Shown piece after piece: positions 38,654 through 48,014 of a stretch of 64,000 bases of DNA (its first letter is position 1; every line of letters starts with the position of its first letter). The DNA is taken from the NCBI GenBank assembly GCA_036005525.1, contig DASYQM010000188.1:23981-87980 (forward strand). Direction: 5' to 3'. The notes beneath the pieces are model-generated. The model was given only the letters and a program-made list of their open reading frames with translations, was not told the origin of the DNA and made no database searches. A program made the translations under genes and the position numbers. The DNA is from UBA9676 sp036005525 (lineage in GTDB: Bacteria > Actinomycetota > Actinomycetes > Streptosporangiales > Streptosporangiaceae).

Positions 38654-39129
38654 GGCTCCGCCCAGGAGGCGACCAGGTAGCTGACACCGTAGGGGTTGGC
38701 CTGGCAGAGCAGCCGGCCCTGCAGCCGCGTGCCATCGGCAGCGCCCGCGAGTACCTGCCAGGCGGCGCGGCCCGCCACCATGAGCTCGTCGTCGAGTTCG
38801 GGGTCCAGCCGGCCGAGCCAGCGGTCGTCCGCCGCGGCGAAGGCCCCGGCCACCTCGTCGTCGTAGGCCTGCGCCTGCGGGTCGGGATCGCCCGTGCCGC
38901 GGGCCCGCCGCGCCGACGCATCGCCCATGGCGAGCACGGTCTCGAGGTCGGCGGGCCCGCCGCCGACCACCGCGATGAGGTTGGGCTCCGCCGTGGCCAG
39001 CGCATGCACGGCCACCTGGCAGGCGTCCCCGACCGCGGACAGCTCGGGGGGCCGGTCGCCGGCGGCCGCACCGATGGCGGCGGGAATGAGCAGCGGCGGG
39101 TGGGGGCAGACGGCGGCAGCGATCAGCAT
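38650..39129 (-). CDS. Class III extradiol dioxygenase-like protein, shortened
   Basis: 159-residue member of the protein family that sits between miaB and miaA in actinobacteria. The beginning MLIAAAVCPHPPLLIPA and the end VLAMGDASARR...DPELDDELMVAGRAAWQVLAGA...PYGVSYLVASW fit the family. Family members as I recall them are about 230-250 residues; here the central part between AVVGGGP and VLAMGD is missing, as if about 75 codons were deleted in frame. Catalytic activity is doubtful. The ATG at 39129 fits MLIAAAV starts of relatives. Confidence 0.75.
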   Translation of the reverse strand: MLIAAAVCPHPPLLIPAAIGAAAGDRPPELSAVGDACQVAVHALATAEPNLIAVVGGGPADLETVLAMGDASARRARGTGDPDPQAQAYDDEVAGAFAAADDRWLGRLDPELDDELMVAGRAAWQVLAGAADGTRLQGRLLCQANPYGVSYLVASWAEP

Positions 39130-39187
39130 GGCCCGCTTCCGTGCCCATGATTGCCCGCCGGCGCTCGCCGCCGGTGACCGACCACGA

Positions 39188-40654
39188 TCACGGCGCGGGC
39201 GCGCCGAGGGCGGGCATCCCGAGCAGCACCGCGGGGGCGGCGCCGCCGGCATCGGCGGCCTCCTGCCGCACCTGCCAGGCATCCCCGCCGCGGGTGCGCC
39301 GCACCGCCAGCGGCGTCCCGTCGGCGATCAGGTAGTGCGGGGCCGCGCTGGTCACCGTGGTGGTCACCACGTCGCCCGGGCGCGGGCCCGTGCCGGCCGG
39401 CGCGAAGTGGACCAGCCGGTTGTCCCTGGCCCGCCCGGACATCCGGTGGGTAACGCCGTCCTTGCGCCCTTCTCCCTCGGCGACCAGGATCTCGACCTGG
39501 CGGCCGACCAGCCGCTCGTTCTCGGCCAGCACGGTCTGCGCGACCAGTGCGGCCAGCCGCTCGTAGCGTTCCGCCACCACCTCCGGTGGGACCTGCCCGT
39601 CCATGGCGGCAGCGGGCGTGCCCGGCCGGGGCGAGTACTGGAACGTGAACGCCCCGGCGAAACGTGCCTGCCGGACCAGGTCGAGGGTGTCGGCGAAATC
39701 GTGCTCGGTCTCGCCCGGGAACCCGACGATGATGTCGGTGGTGATGGCGGCGCCGGGGATGGCCGCCCGGACCCGCGCCAGGATCCCCAGATACTTCTCC
39801 CGCCGGTAGGCGCGCCGCATCGCCCGCAGCACGGCGTCGGACCCGGACTGCAGGGGCATGTGCAGCTGCGGCATGACGTTGGGTGTGGCGGCCATCGCCT
39901 CGATCACGTCATCGGTGAAATCGCGCGGGTGCGGCGAAGTGAAGCGGACGCGCTCCAGCCCGCCGATCTCCCCGCACGCTCGCAGCAGCATGCCGAACGC
40001 CTTGCGGTCCCCGAACCCCACGCCATAGGAGTTGACGTTCTGCCCCAGCAGCGTCACCTCGAGGACCCCGTCGCTGGCCAGGGCCCGGATCTCTGCGAGC
40101 ACATCGCCCGGGCGGCGGTCCTGTTCCCGCCCGCGCAGGCTCGGGACGATGCAGAACGTGCAGGTGTTATTGCAGCCAACGGAGATGGCGACCCATGCCG
40201 CGTAGGGGGACTCGCGGCGGGCGGGCAGAACGGAGGGGAAGCGCTCCAGCGACTCGACGATCTCGACCTGCGCCTGCTCCTGCACCCGGGCGCGTTCCAG
40301 CAGCACGGGCAGGGAGCCAATGTTGTGCGTGCCGAACACCACGTCGACCCACGGGGCCCGGCGCGCGATGCCGGCCCGGTCCTTCTGCGCCAGGCAGCCG
40401 CCGACGGCGATCTGCATGCCCGGCCGTGAGTTCTTCACCGGCAGCAGGTGACCGAGGTTGCCGTACAGCCGGTTGTCGGCGTTCTCCCGCACGGCGCAGG
40501 TGTTGAAGACAACCACGTCCGGGATGTCCCCGTCGCCGGCCCGCCGGTAGCCGGCCTCTTCCAGCAGGCCGGCCAGGCGTTCGGAGTCGTGGAAGTTCAT
40601 CTGGCACCCGTAGGTGCGGATCTGGTACGTGCGCACGTCGTTTCTCCTCGCCAT
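39188..40654 (-). CDS. miaB: tRNA-2-methylthio-N6-dimethylallyladenosine synthase MiaB
   Basis: Radical SAM methylthiotransferase acting on i6A37 of tRNA. N-terminal UPF0004 domain with TYGCQMNFHDSE, VVFNTCAVRENA and VGGCLAQK (its three cluster cysteines), radical SAM motif CNNTCTFC, and a TRAM domain at the end. 488 residues from ATG 40654, which lies before RTYQIRTYGCQMN. Followed by the miaA region. Confidence 0.95.
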   Translation of the reverse strand: MARRNDVRTYQIRTYGCQMNFHDSERLAGLLEEAGYRRAGDGDIPDVVVFNTCAVRENADNRLYGNLGHLLPVKNSRPGMQIAVGGCLAQKDRAGIARRAPWVDVVFGTHNIGSLPVLLERARVQEQAQVEIVESLERFPSVLPARRESPYAAWVAISVGCNNTCTFCIVPSLRGREQDRRPGDVLAEIRALASDGVLEVTLLGQNVNSYGVGFGDRKAFGMLLRACGEIGGLERVRFTSPHPRDFTDDVIEAMAATPNVMPQLHMPLQSGSDAVLRAMRRAYRREKYLGILARVRAAIPGAAITTDIIVGFPGETEHDFADTLDLVRQARFAGAFTFQYSPRPGTPAAAMDGQVPPEVVAERYERLAALVAQTVLAENERLVGRQVEILVAEGEGRKDGVTHRMSGRARDNRLVHFAPAGTGPRPGDVVTTTVTSAAPHYLIADGTPLAVRRTRGGDAWQVRQEAADAGGAAPAVLLGMPALGAPAP

Positions 40655-40728
40655 ACGAGGGTACGCGTGTCCCCCGCCATGTCTGGAATCTTCCGTGGCG
40701 GGCCCGGGGAGTGGTAGACGATACTGCC

Positions 40729-42780
40729 ATGACTGAGAGCGCGACGCCCCCACCGCCTCCGCCGCCACCGGCACTCCCCTACGGCACCTGGCCATCCCCC
40801 ATCACAGCCGCCGACGTCGCCGGAGGGCGGGGGCTGGTCTCCTACCCGCGCGCGATCGGCAGGGACGTGTGGTGGCAGCAGCGCCTGCCCGCCGAGGGAG
40901 GGCGAGTGACGGTGGTGCATCTCGGCGCCGATTCCAAGCAGCGTTTCCTGCTGCCCAGGCCGTGGAACGCCCGGACCCGGGTACACGAGTACGGCGGGCT
41001 GTCCTACCTTCCGGTGCCGGCCCGCGGGGGCACCGCCGACGGGACCGCGATCGTGTTCGCCAACTATGCCGATCAGCGGCTCTACCTGCTGGAATCAGCC
41101 GGTGCCGACGGCCAGGAGGGTGGCCCGCGCCCGCTGACCCCCGAGCCTGACGGGAGCCCGGAGCAGCCCTCCCTCCGTTACGCCGACTTCACGCTCTCCC
41201 CGGACCGGTCCGAGGTGTGGTGCGTGCAGGAGCGGCATTACGACGGCAAGGTGGCCCGTGCCATCGTCGCCGTGCCGCTCGACGGCTCGGCGGCTGAGCG
41301 CCCCGACTCCGTCCGCGAGCTTGTCACCGGCTCCGACTTCTACGCGTTCCCCACCCCATCCCCGGACGGCAAGCGCCTGGCCTGGATCTGCTGGAACCAT
41401 CCGCGCATGCCCTGGGACGGCACGGAGCTGCGGGTGGCGCTGATCGAGGACGGCGTGCCCGGCCAGGGCAGGCTGGTCAAGGGGGGCATGCAGGAGTCGG
41501 TCCTGGCGCCGCTGTGGCGCGACGCTTCCAGCCTGTACGTGGTCACTGACTGGCCAGGCTGGTGGAACATCTACCAGGTGGGCCTCGTCGGCCAGCCGTC
41601 GCAGGCGCTCTACCCGGCGGACGAGGAGTTCGCGAACCCGCTCTGGCAGCTCGGCGAGCGCCCGTACGCGATGCTGGGCGACGGCCGGCTCGCGGTGCTG
41701 CACGGCTGTGGCGGCATGCGGCTGGGGCTGCTCGACCCGGAGACCGGGGAGCTGGCCGACCTCGACATCCCCTATCCCGTCTTCGCCTCCGGCCTGTCGG
41801 CGGACGGGATGTCCATCCTGGGTATCGCGGGCGGCCCGGCGACGCCGCTGTCGATCGTCCGCGTGGACGCCGCTACCGCCGCGGTGGAGGTGCTCTACCA
41901 GCAGGCGGACGCAGTTCCGGACGCCGGCTACCTGCCGGTGCCGCGCCAGGTGCAGCTGGAGGGCCGGTTCGGGCGCACGGTGCAGGCCCTGGTGTACCCG
42001 CCGGCCAACCCGGAGGTGACACCGCCGGATGGCGAGCTGCCCCCCTGCGTGGTCTGGGTGCACGGCGGGCCCACCTCCCATGCGACCGCCCTGCTCGACA
42101 TCGAGAAGGCCTACTTCACCAGCCGGGGCATCGGCATCGTCGACGTTAACTACGGGGGCTCGACCGGCTACGGACGCCGCTACCGGGAGCGGCTGCGCCG
42201 CCAGTGGGGCGTGGTCGATGTGGAGGACGCGATCGCCGCCGCCCGGGCGCTGGCCCGCGACGGCGACGCCGACGGTGCCCGGCTCGCGATCCGCGGCAGT
42301 TCGGCCGGCGGCTGGACGGCCCTGGCGGCAGTGACGGCCCATGCCGACTCGGGCCCGGTCTTCGGTGCCGCCGTGTCGTATTTCGGCATTTCGGACCTGC
42401 GCGGGCTCGCGGCCCAGACGCATGATTTCGAGTCGCGCTACCTGGACGGCCTGATCGGGCCGCTGCCCGCCTACGAGATGGTCTACCTGGAACGCTCTCC
42501 GGTGGGTCACGTGACCGAGGCGACCTGCCCCATCCTGCTGCTGCAGGGCCTCGACGACCCGGTCGTGCCGCCAGCGCAATCGGAGGCCATCGCCGCCGAT
42601 CTCGCCGCGCACGGCATCCGGCACGCCTACCTGAGCTTCGAGGGCGAGTCGCATGGCTTCCGGCGGACCGAAACGATCATCGCCTGCCTGGAGGCCGAGC
42701 TCTCCTTCTACGGCCAGATCCTGGGCTTCAGCCCGCCCGGCATCCCGGCGGTGGCGGTCGTCACCGGGCGAACTCCGTAG
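40729..42780 (+). CDS. S9 family prolyl oligopeptidase-type peptidase
   Basis: 683-residue serine peptidase. A seven-bladed beta-propeller precedes an alpha/beta-hydrolase domain. Nucleophile Ser is in IRGSSAGGWTAL (about residue 523), with the acid near GLDDPVVPP and His near FEGESHGF. It is a DPP/acylaminoacyl-type peptidase, cytoplasmic (no signal peptide; a run of prolines at residues 6-14 is not hydrophobic). GTG at 40711 is in frame; ATG 40729 is preferred. Overlaps the end of the convergent RNase Y gene by 20 bp. Confidence 0.93.
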   Translation: MTESATPPPPPPPPALPYGTWPSPITAADVAGGRGLVSYPRAIGRDVWWQQRLPAEGGRVTVVHLGADSKQRFLLPRPWNARTRVHEYGGLSYLPVPARGGTADGTAIVFANYADQRLYLLESAGADGQEGGPRPLTPEPDGSPEQPSLRYADFTLSPDRSEVWCVQERHYDGKVARAIVAVPLDGSAAERPDSVRELVTGSDFYAFPTPSPDGKRLAWICWNHPRMPWDGTELRVALIEDGVPGQGRLVKGGMQESVLAPLWRDASSLYVVTDWPGWWNIYQVGLVGQPSQALYPADEEFANPLWQLGERPYAMLGDGRLAVLHGCGGMRLGLLDPETGELADLDIPYPVFASGLSADGMSILGIAGGPATPLSIVRVDAATAAVEVLYQQADAVPDAGYLPVPRQVQLEGRFGRTVQALVYPPANPEVTPPDGELPPCVVWVHGGPTSHATALLDIEKAYFTSRGIGIVDVNYGGSTGYGRRYRERLRRQWGVVDVEDAIAAARALARDGDADGARLAIRGSSAGGWTALAAVTAHADSGPVFGAAVSYFGISDLRGLAAQTHDFESRYLDGLIGPLPAYEMVYLERSPVGHVTEATCPILLLQGLDDPVVPPAQSEAIAADLAAHGIRHAYLSFEGESHGFRRTETIIACLEAELSFYGQILGFSPPGIPAVAVVTGRTP

Positions 42781-44452
42781 CACGCGATTCGCGGACCACC
42801 GTGACCCGGATCTGCCCAGGGTAGGTCAGCTCGTCCTCGACCTGCTTGGCCACGTTCCGGGCGATCACCTGGGCCTGGATGTCGTCGACCCGGTCTGGCT
42901 TGACCATGACCCTGATCTCCCGGCCGGCCTGCATGGCGAACACTTTCTCCACGCCGTCATGGGTGCTGGCGATCTCCTCCAGCCGTTCAAGCCGCTTCAC
43001 GTACGCCTCGAGTGACTCCCGCCGCGCTCCCGGGCGCCCACCGCTGATGGCGTCGGCGGCCTGGGTGAGCACGGCCTCGACGGTGCGGACCTCGACCTCG
43101 TTGTGGTGCGCCTCGATCGCATGGACCACGTCGGCGGGCTCGCCGTACCTGCGCGCGATCTCGGCGCCGATCAGCGCGTGGCTGCCTTCGACCTCGTGGG
43201 TGAGCGCCTTGCCGATGTCGTGCAGCACGGTGCAGCGCCGGAGCAGGGCCGGATCCAGCCCCAGCTCGCTGGCCATCATGGCTGCGATATGGGCCGACTC
43301 CACCAGGTGGGCCAGCACGTTCTGGCCGTAGGACGTGCGGTAGCGGAGCTGCCCGAGCAGCGTCACCAGCTCGGGATGCATGTCGGTGATGCCGAGCTCC
43401 ACCATGGCGTCGTCGCCGGCCCGGGCGCACAGCTGCGCCACCTCGGTCGTGCTGCGCTCGTAGGCTTCCTCGATCCGCTGCGGGTGGATACGGCCGTCCA
43501 GCACCAGCCGCTCCAGGGTGAGCCTGCCCACCTCGCGCCGGACCGGGTCGAAGCAGGAGAGCAGGACGGCCTCGGGGGTGTCGTCGATGATGAGGTTGAC
43601 GCCGGTCACCGACTCGAAGGCCCGGATGTTGCGTCCCTCGCGGCCGATGATCCTGCCCTTCATCTCGTCTCCGGGCAGGTGCAGCACCGACACGACGGAC
43701 TCGCTGGTCTGCTCGCCCGCTACCCGCTGGATGGCGAGGGTCACGATCCGCCTGGCCCGGCTCTCGCCGTCGCGCCGGGCCTGGTTCTCGGTTTCCCTGA
43801 TGATGAGGGCGGCCTCCCGCTTGGCCTGGTTCTCGATGCTCGCCACCAGTTCCGCTTTCGCCTGGTCGGCGGTGAGCCCGGCGGCGCGCTCCAGCACCTC
43901 CCGGCGCTCGTCCTCCAGACGGGCCAGCTCGCCCCGCTGGCGGTCCAGGTCCTGCCCGGCCTGCTCCAGGGCGGCGGACCGCTGCTCCAACGTTTGCAGC
44001 TCCCCGTCGAGACGGCGCTCCCGCTCGGCCAACCGGACCTCGCGGCGCTCCACGTCGGCCCGCAACTGGCCCGCCTCGTCCTTGGCTGCCCGGAGGTCGG
44101 TCTCGGCCTCGGCGCATGCGTTCGCGATCTTCTCGGCCGCCTCCTCAGCGCGGCGCACGATCCCGGCGGCGTCGGATTCGGCGGCCGCCCTGACCTGCTC
44201 GGCCGCCCGGCCGGCTTCTTCGAGCCGCAGCCTGGCCTGCTCGGCCGCTTGGTCGGCGTCTCCCGGCTGCCGCTGCGCCTCGGTCACCTGTGCGGGACTC
44301 GTGCCCGGGATCGGCTCGCCGTGGAGATCCGGAGGGGCGGCGGCCGCCTTGCGCGGACCGGACTTGCGCGCGGTCATGACCAGCACACCGGCCGCGGCGA
44401 GCAGCGCAACAAGCCCGATCACCACGACCACGATGGCGACGACGCTGCTCAT
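42761..44452 (-). CDS. rny: Ribonuclease Y
   Basis: Membrane-anchored endoribonuclease that starts mRNA decay. N-terminal transmembrane helix (VVAIVVVVIGLVALLAAAGVL); a long coiled coil (about residues 65-240) rich in A/E/R; KH domain GRIIGREGRNIRAFE; HD domain with LHDIGKALTHEVEGSHALIG and AIEAHHNE. 563 residues from ATG 44452 (an ATG at 44464 would add MGCA). The convergent overlap with the S9 gene is 20 bp. Confidence 0.95.
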   Translation of the reverse strand: MSSVVAIVVVVIGLVALLAAAGVLVMTARKSGPRKAAAAPPDLHGEPIPGTSPAQVTEAQRQPGDADQAAEQARLRLEEAGRAAEQVRAAAESDAAGIVRRAEEAAEKIANACAEAETDLRAAKDEAGQLRADVERREVRLAERERRLDGELQTLEQRSAALEQAGQDLDRQRGELARLEDERREVLERAAGLTADQAKAELVASIENQAKREAALIIRETENQARRDGESRARRIVTLAIQRVAGEQTSESVVSVLHLPGDEMKGRIIGREGRNIRAFESVTGVNLIIDDTPEAVLLSCFDPVRREVGRLTLERLVLDGRIHPQRIEEAYERSTTEVAQLCARAGDDAMVELGITDMHPELVTLLGQLRYRTSYGQNVLAHLVESAHIAAMMASELGLDPALLRRCTVLHDIGKALTHEVEGSHALIGAEIARRYGEPADVVHAIEAHHNEVEVRTVEAVLTQAADAISGGRPGARRESLEAYVKRLERLEEIASTHDGVEKVFAMQAGREIRVMVKPDRVDDIQAQVIARNVAKQVEDELTYPGQIRVTVVRESRATEFAR

Positions 44453-44909
44453 GGCGCACCCCAATCCTGCTCGCTGGCCCGGAAGCCGGCATCGTGTGCC
44501 AGCTATCCCTGCGACGAGGGTTCATGCGCGCTGTCCGCGGCGTCCTTCCTGGCGAGCCATGGCCGTCCGGTGGCTGTCCGGGGATTCCTGGCAGCCTCGC
44601 CATTCACGCTGCCGGTATCCGGCCGTTCCAGCCGGGAGACCGCGTCCCCGGCCGGCCCGCTGCCAACCTGCCGGTGACCCGGGCCGGCCGACGGCCCGGG
44701 CGTTCCACGCACCATCCGGATGCTCCGAGAGCGGCTCCGGTGGCGCTACCTCCTGGTCCAGTTCCTGGTCCCGCGGCCGGGCGCGACCGGCTGCGGGTCA
44801 TTTCCTCTATTTACATCCGCCATTGCGGACCAACACCTCGCTGCCGTGAGGTTAAGCCTAGATAACGATTTGGGCAAGCATGCCTTCGTCGACGTGCTCT
44901 TCCGGAGGT
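44453..44909. other. 457-bp spacer between recX and rny
   Basis: No gene is seen; the translated stretches in it are low-complexity Pro/Gly/Arg. An AT-richer part at about 44810-44870 is the likely promoter region for rny, read on the minus strand: it contains TTATCTA and TAAATA, but no clear -35/-10 pair. A loose inverted repeat ACCTC-(9 nt)-GAGGT lies at about 44839-44858. Confidence 0.4.
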
Positions 44910-45530
44910 TCAGCGGGCCGTCCACTCATCTCCGGCCGCCGCGTCCACGGCGAGGTCCGGGTCGAACACATCGCCGGGATCAGCACCGGCATCAGGATCG
45001 AATCCGGCGGGAAGGCCGGGCTGGCCCTCCTGCTCCAGCGCCTCGCGTACCACCTGGTAGGCCAGCCCGGCCGGGTAACCCTTGCGGGCCAGCATGCCGA
45101 CGAGGTGGCGCACCCGGGCCGGCAGCGGGCGTCCCCGGGACGCCTCGACCCGCCTCGCCACCAGCCTCCGCGCCGCCGCGAGCTCGTCCTGGTCACGAAG
45201 CGAGCCGACCGCCGACCGTACCTCCTCGGCGGCGACGCCGCGCTGGCGAAGCTCGGCGGAGAGCGCCCGCCGGGCCAGGCCGCGGCCGTGGTGCCTGGTC
45301 TCAACCCAGGCCCGGGCGAAGGCGGCGTCGTCGATCAGCTGTACGTCGGCGAGCCGGCCGAGGACGGCCCCTGCGACCTCGTCCGGCACCCGGCGGCGGC
45401 GCAGGGCGCTGGCGAGCTGTGCCCGGGTGCGCGGTGCTGCTGCCAGCAACCGCAGGCAGATCTCCCGGGCCGCCTCCTGCGGGTCCGGCCCGGCGCCACC
45501 GGCGTCGGCCGCCTTCTTACCCGACACCAC
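44910..45530 (-). CDS. recX: RecA regulator RecX
   Basis: 206-residue RecX, which binds the RecA filament and restrains it. Family blocks: ICLRLLAAAPRTRAQLASALRRRRVP, LIDDAAFARAWVETRH, RGLARRALSAELRQRGV. The GTG start is 14 bp inside the recA 3' end, so recA-recX are coupled. C-terminal Asp/Ala/Gly-rich tail of about 35 residues. Confidence 0.95.
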   Translation of the reverse strand: MVSGKKAADAGGAGPDPQEAAREICLRLLAAAPRTRAQLASALRRRRVPDEVAGAVLGRLADVQLIDDAAFARAWVETRHHGRGLARRALSAELRQRGVAAEEVRSAVGSLRDQDELAAARRLVARRVEASRGRPLPARVRHLVGMLARKGYPAGLAYQVVREALEQEGQPGLPAGFDPDAGADPGDVFDPDLAVDAAAGDEWTAR

Positions 45531-46680
45531 CGGGGGCGCCGGTCAGGCTCGCGCCCGATGGGGAGCGCGGGGCACCGCCCGGCGCGGCATCGCGGACCAC
45601 GCTCAGGTTCCCGTTCCCGCCCGTCCCCGGGCCGCCACCAGCAGCCGGGTCCACATCCAGGCGCGGGCCCACGCCGAGCTTCTCCTTGATCTTCTTCTCG
45701 ATCTCGTTGGCCAGATCGGGGTTGTCGTGCAGGAAGGTGCGGGCGTTCTCCTTGCCCTGTCCCAGCTGGTCGCCTTCGTAGGTGTACCAGGCACCGGACT
45801 TGCGCACGATCCCCTGCTCGACCCCGAGGTCGATCAGGCCACCTTCCCTGCTGATCCCGGTCCCGAACAGGATGTCGAACTCTGCGCTACGGAACGGCGC
45901 CGCCAGCTTGTTCTTGACCACCTTTATCCGGGTGCGGCTGCCGACGGGCTCGGTGCCGTCCTTGAGGGTCTCGATCCGGCGCACGTCGAGCCGGACCGAA
46001 GAGTAGAACTTGAGCGCCCGCCCGCCGCTGGTAGTTTCCGGCGAGCCGAACATCACGCCGACCTTCTCCCGCAGCTGGTTGATGAAGATCACGGTGGTCT
46101 TCGTCTGGCTGATCGCGCCGGTGAGCTTGCGCAGCGCCTGGGACATGAGCCTGGCCTGCAGGCCGACGTGGCTGTCCCCCATCTCGCCCTCGATCTCGGC
46201 CCGGGGCACCAGCGCGGAAACCGAGTCGATGACGACCACGTCGATCGCGCTGGAACGGATCAGCATGTCGGCGATTTCCAGCGCCTGCTCGCCGGTGTCG
46301 GGCTGGGAGACGAGTAGCCCATCGGTGTCCACCCCAAGCTTCTTGGCGTACTCCGGGTCGAGCGCGTGCTCGGCGTCGATGAAGGCGGCGATCCCGCCGG
46401 CCTTCTGTGCGTTGGCGACCGCGTGCAGCGCCACGGTGGTCTTCCCGCTGCCCTCCGGCCCGTATATCTCGACGACCCGGCCACGGGGGAGGCCGCCGAT
46501 GCCGAGCGCGACGTCCAGCGCGATCGCCCCGGTCGGGATCACCTCGATCGGTGCCCGGGCCTCGTCACCGAGCCGCATGATCGAGCCCCTGCCGAACTGC
46601 CGCTCGATCTGGGCGAGCGCGGTCTCCAGGGACTTCTCCTTGTCGCCCGTCTTGCCGCCCGCCCTGTCGCTGCCTGCCAT
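45517..46680 (-). CDS. recA: Recombinase RecA
   Basis: Strand-exchange recombinase and LexA co-protease. Walker A GPEGSGKT at residues 74-81, Walker B VVIDSVSAL, loop L2 region FINQLREKVGVMFGSPETT. No intein. 387 residues because of a Gly/Pro-rich C-terminal tail (after about residue 335), also in other actinobacteria. ATG 46680 was chosen by similarity (MAGSDRAGGKTGDKEKSLE). LexA box upstream at 46821. Confidence 0.97.
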   Translation of the reverse strand: MAGSDRAGGKTGDKEKSLETALAQIERQFGRGSIMRLGDEARAPIEVIPTGAIALDVALGIGGLPRGRVVEIYGPEGSGKTTVALHAVANAQKAGGIAAFIDAEHALDPEYAKKLGVDTDGLLVSQPDTGEQALEIADMLIRSSAIDVVVIDSVSALVPRAEIEGEMGDSHVGLQARLMSQALRKLTGAISQTKTTVIFINQLREKVGVMFGSPETTSGGRALKFYSSVRLDVRRIETLKDGTEPVGSRTRIKVVKNKLAAPFRSAEFDILFGTGISREGGLIDLGVEQGIVRKSGAWYTYEGDQLGQGKENARTFLHDNPDLANEIEKKIKEKLGVGPRLDVDPAAGGGPGTGGNGNLSVVRDAAPGGAPRSPSGASLTGAPGGVG

Positions 46681-46820
46681 GGATACTCCCGTCGGGATCA
46701 AGGGCTTCCTGTCGGGCCCGACGCTACGCGCCGCCACCGACAAACTCCGTGCACTGGTCCGCTGAAGGGCCCACGTCACGACGTGCCGCGCCGCAGACCG
46801 CCACGTATTGCCTACTCTAG

Positions 46821-46836
46821 GCGAACAACTGTTCGA
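46821..46836 (-). promoter_or_regulatory. LexA (SOS) box of recA
   Basis: GCGAACAACTGTTCGA: CGAAC-AACT-GTTCG, matching the actinobacterial SOS box CGAAC-N4-GTTCG. It lies 141 bp upstream of recA and shortly before the divergent-side DUF3046 stop. Cleavage of LexA would turn on recA-recX. No lexA gene is in the window. Confidence 0.92.
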
Positions 46837-46858
46837 TCATGAAGGCGACACGCCGCAT

Positions 46859-47053
46859 CTAGCGCAGCCGCTCCGGCACGTCGAACGCCTCGCACACCGC
46901 CCGCCACACGGTCTTCGCGTCCACGCCATCCGCGAGTGCCTGGTCCACCGTGCGGCCATCCAGCCTCGCCAGCGCGAAATCCTTGGCCACGCTTTGCGCG
47001 TAGGAGTCGCCGAACTGCGCCCGCATCCGTTCCCAGAATTCCGTCAGACGCAC
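46859..47053 (-). CDS. DUF3046 family protein
   Basis: 64-residue actinobacterial protein of unknown function, typically encoded upstream of recA. Family pattern: MRLTEFWERMRAQFG, YAQSVAKDFALARLDGRTVDQAL and VWRAVCEAFDVPERLR. The LexA box lies 22 bp downstream of its stop. Confidence 0.93.
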   Translation of the reverse strand: MRLTEFWERMRAQFGDSYAQSVAKDFALARLDGRTVDQALADGVDAKTVWRAVCEAFDVPERLR

Positions 47054-47103
47054 GGCGCAAGGCTACCGGCCGCCCGGACCACGCCCGCCGGGGGTAGAGC
47101 ACG

Positions 47104-47144
47104 GTAACGATTGTGAACTTTCGTTAAGAATGTCTCAACGTTGA
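47104..47144 (+). promoter_or_regulatory. Candidate control region upstream of the septum-formation-domain gene
   Basis: AT-rich patch in the 139-bp divergent spacer. GTAACG (47104-47109) and the near-inverted CGTTAA (47122-47127) flank 12 nt; a perfect palindrome TCAACGTTGA lies at 47135-47144. GTAACG-type repeats are bound by MtrA in related bacteria; assignment here is a guess. Confidence 0.3.
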
Positions 47145-47192
47145 TGGGGAAGATCTCTCACAGGCACATCGTGAACGGCGTGGGAGCAAGGG

Positions 47193-47873
47193 ATGACCCT
47201 CCGGGAAGAGTCGGGGAGCGGACCGCCGGCCGACCGGGAGACCAAGGTCGACCCGCAGGAACCAGCGGCCACGCCAGCGCCAGCAGGCGATCACGATCCC
47301 CCGGAAGGCCCTGATCCCGGAACCGGGACGGCGTCACCGGGTGGGCCAGCGCACCTCGCTGGTTCCAGCAGCCCGAGCAGAGGGGGCAGCAGCCCGGCGG
47401 GGCGCCGGCGGTCCCGGGCCGCCCTCCTGATCGGCGGGTCCGTCGCCGTCTGCCTGGTCGGTCTCGGCGGCCTCGCCACCGTACTGTTGCTGCACGCGCG
47501 GGCCCACGGCAGGCCGCCTGCGCCGCCGCCCGTTTTCGGGCTGGGCGTCGGCGAGTGCGTCAATTCCGGCCCGGGCGCAATCTCCTCGCCCATCGTCGTG
47601 TCCTGCCACCAGCCCCACGACGCCGAGATCTATGCCACGTTCCGGCTGGCCGGGCGCCACTGGCCGGGGACGGCGGCCGTCGGGACCCAGGCACGCCAGG
47701 GCTGCACCGCCAGGCTCAGCGACTATCTCAACCCGCAGCTGGCGACCAGCGTCCTGGCCGAGTCGTACGTCTTCCCCAATCAGAGCGCGTGGGACGCGGG
47801 CGTGCGGACGGTGATCTGCGAGATCCGCGGCACGGCCGGGAAGCTCACCGGCTCGGTACGCGGTCTGGGCTAG
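47193..47873 (+). CDS. Septum-formation-domain membrane protein
   Basis: 226-residue protein: disordered acidic/Pro-rich N-terminus (1-85), transmembrane helix (about 88-112), and an extracytoplasmic Septum_form-like domain (about 128-220) with GVGECVNSG, VSCHQPHDAEIYATFRL and NQSAWDAGVRTVICEI. Paired cysteines suggest disulfides. ATG 47193 follows GGGAGCAAGGG. Confidence 0.8.
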   Translation: MTLREESGSGPPADRETKVDPQEPAATPAPAGDHDPPEGPDPGTGTASPGGPAHLAGSSSPSRGGSSPAGRRRSRAALLIGGSVAVCLVGLGGLATVLLLHARAHGRPPAPPPVFGLGVGECVNSGPGAISSPIVVSCHQPHDAEIYATFRLAGRHWPGTAAVGTQARQGCTARLSDYLNPQLATSVLAESYVFPNQSAWDAGVRTVICEIRGTAGKLTGSVRGLG

Positions 47874-48014
47874 CCGACGGTTCGGCACCCCGGCCGGAAT
47901 TCAGGCATTAAGCACCACAAATACCGCTCGCTGGCGATATCCTGCCGAGCAGGGCTGGTACGTGGCGAAATCCGGGGGGCAAAGATCTCCGTCCCGGTCC
48001 CACAACGGGAGACC

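Noticed and set aside
44503..44715. 70-codon minus-strand frame in the recX/rny spacer
   Set aside because: Pro/Gly/Arg low complexity, no ribosome-binding site and no known family.
47874..48014. Possible riboswitch before the PP2C gene
   Set aside because: GC-rich with a GGGGGGCAAAG stretch and a weak stem, but no known riboswitch core could be matched.
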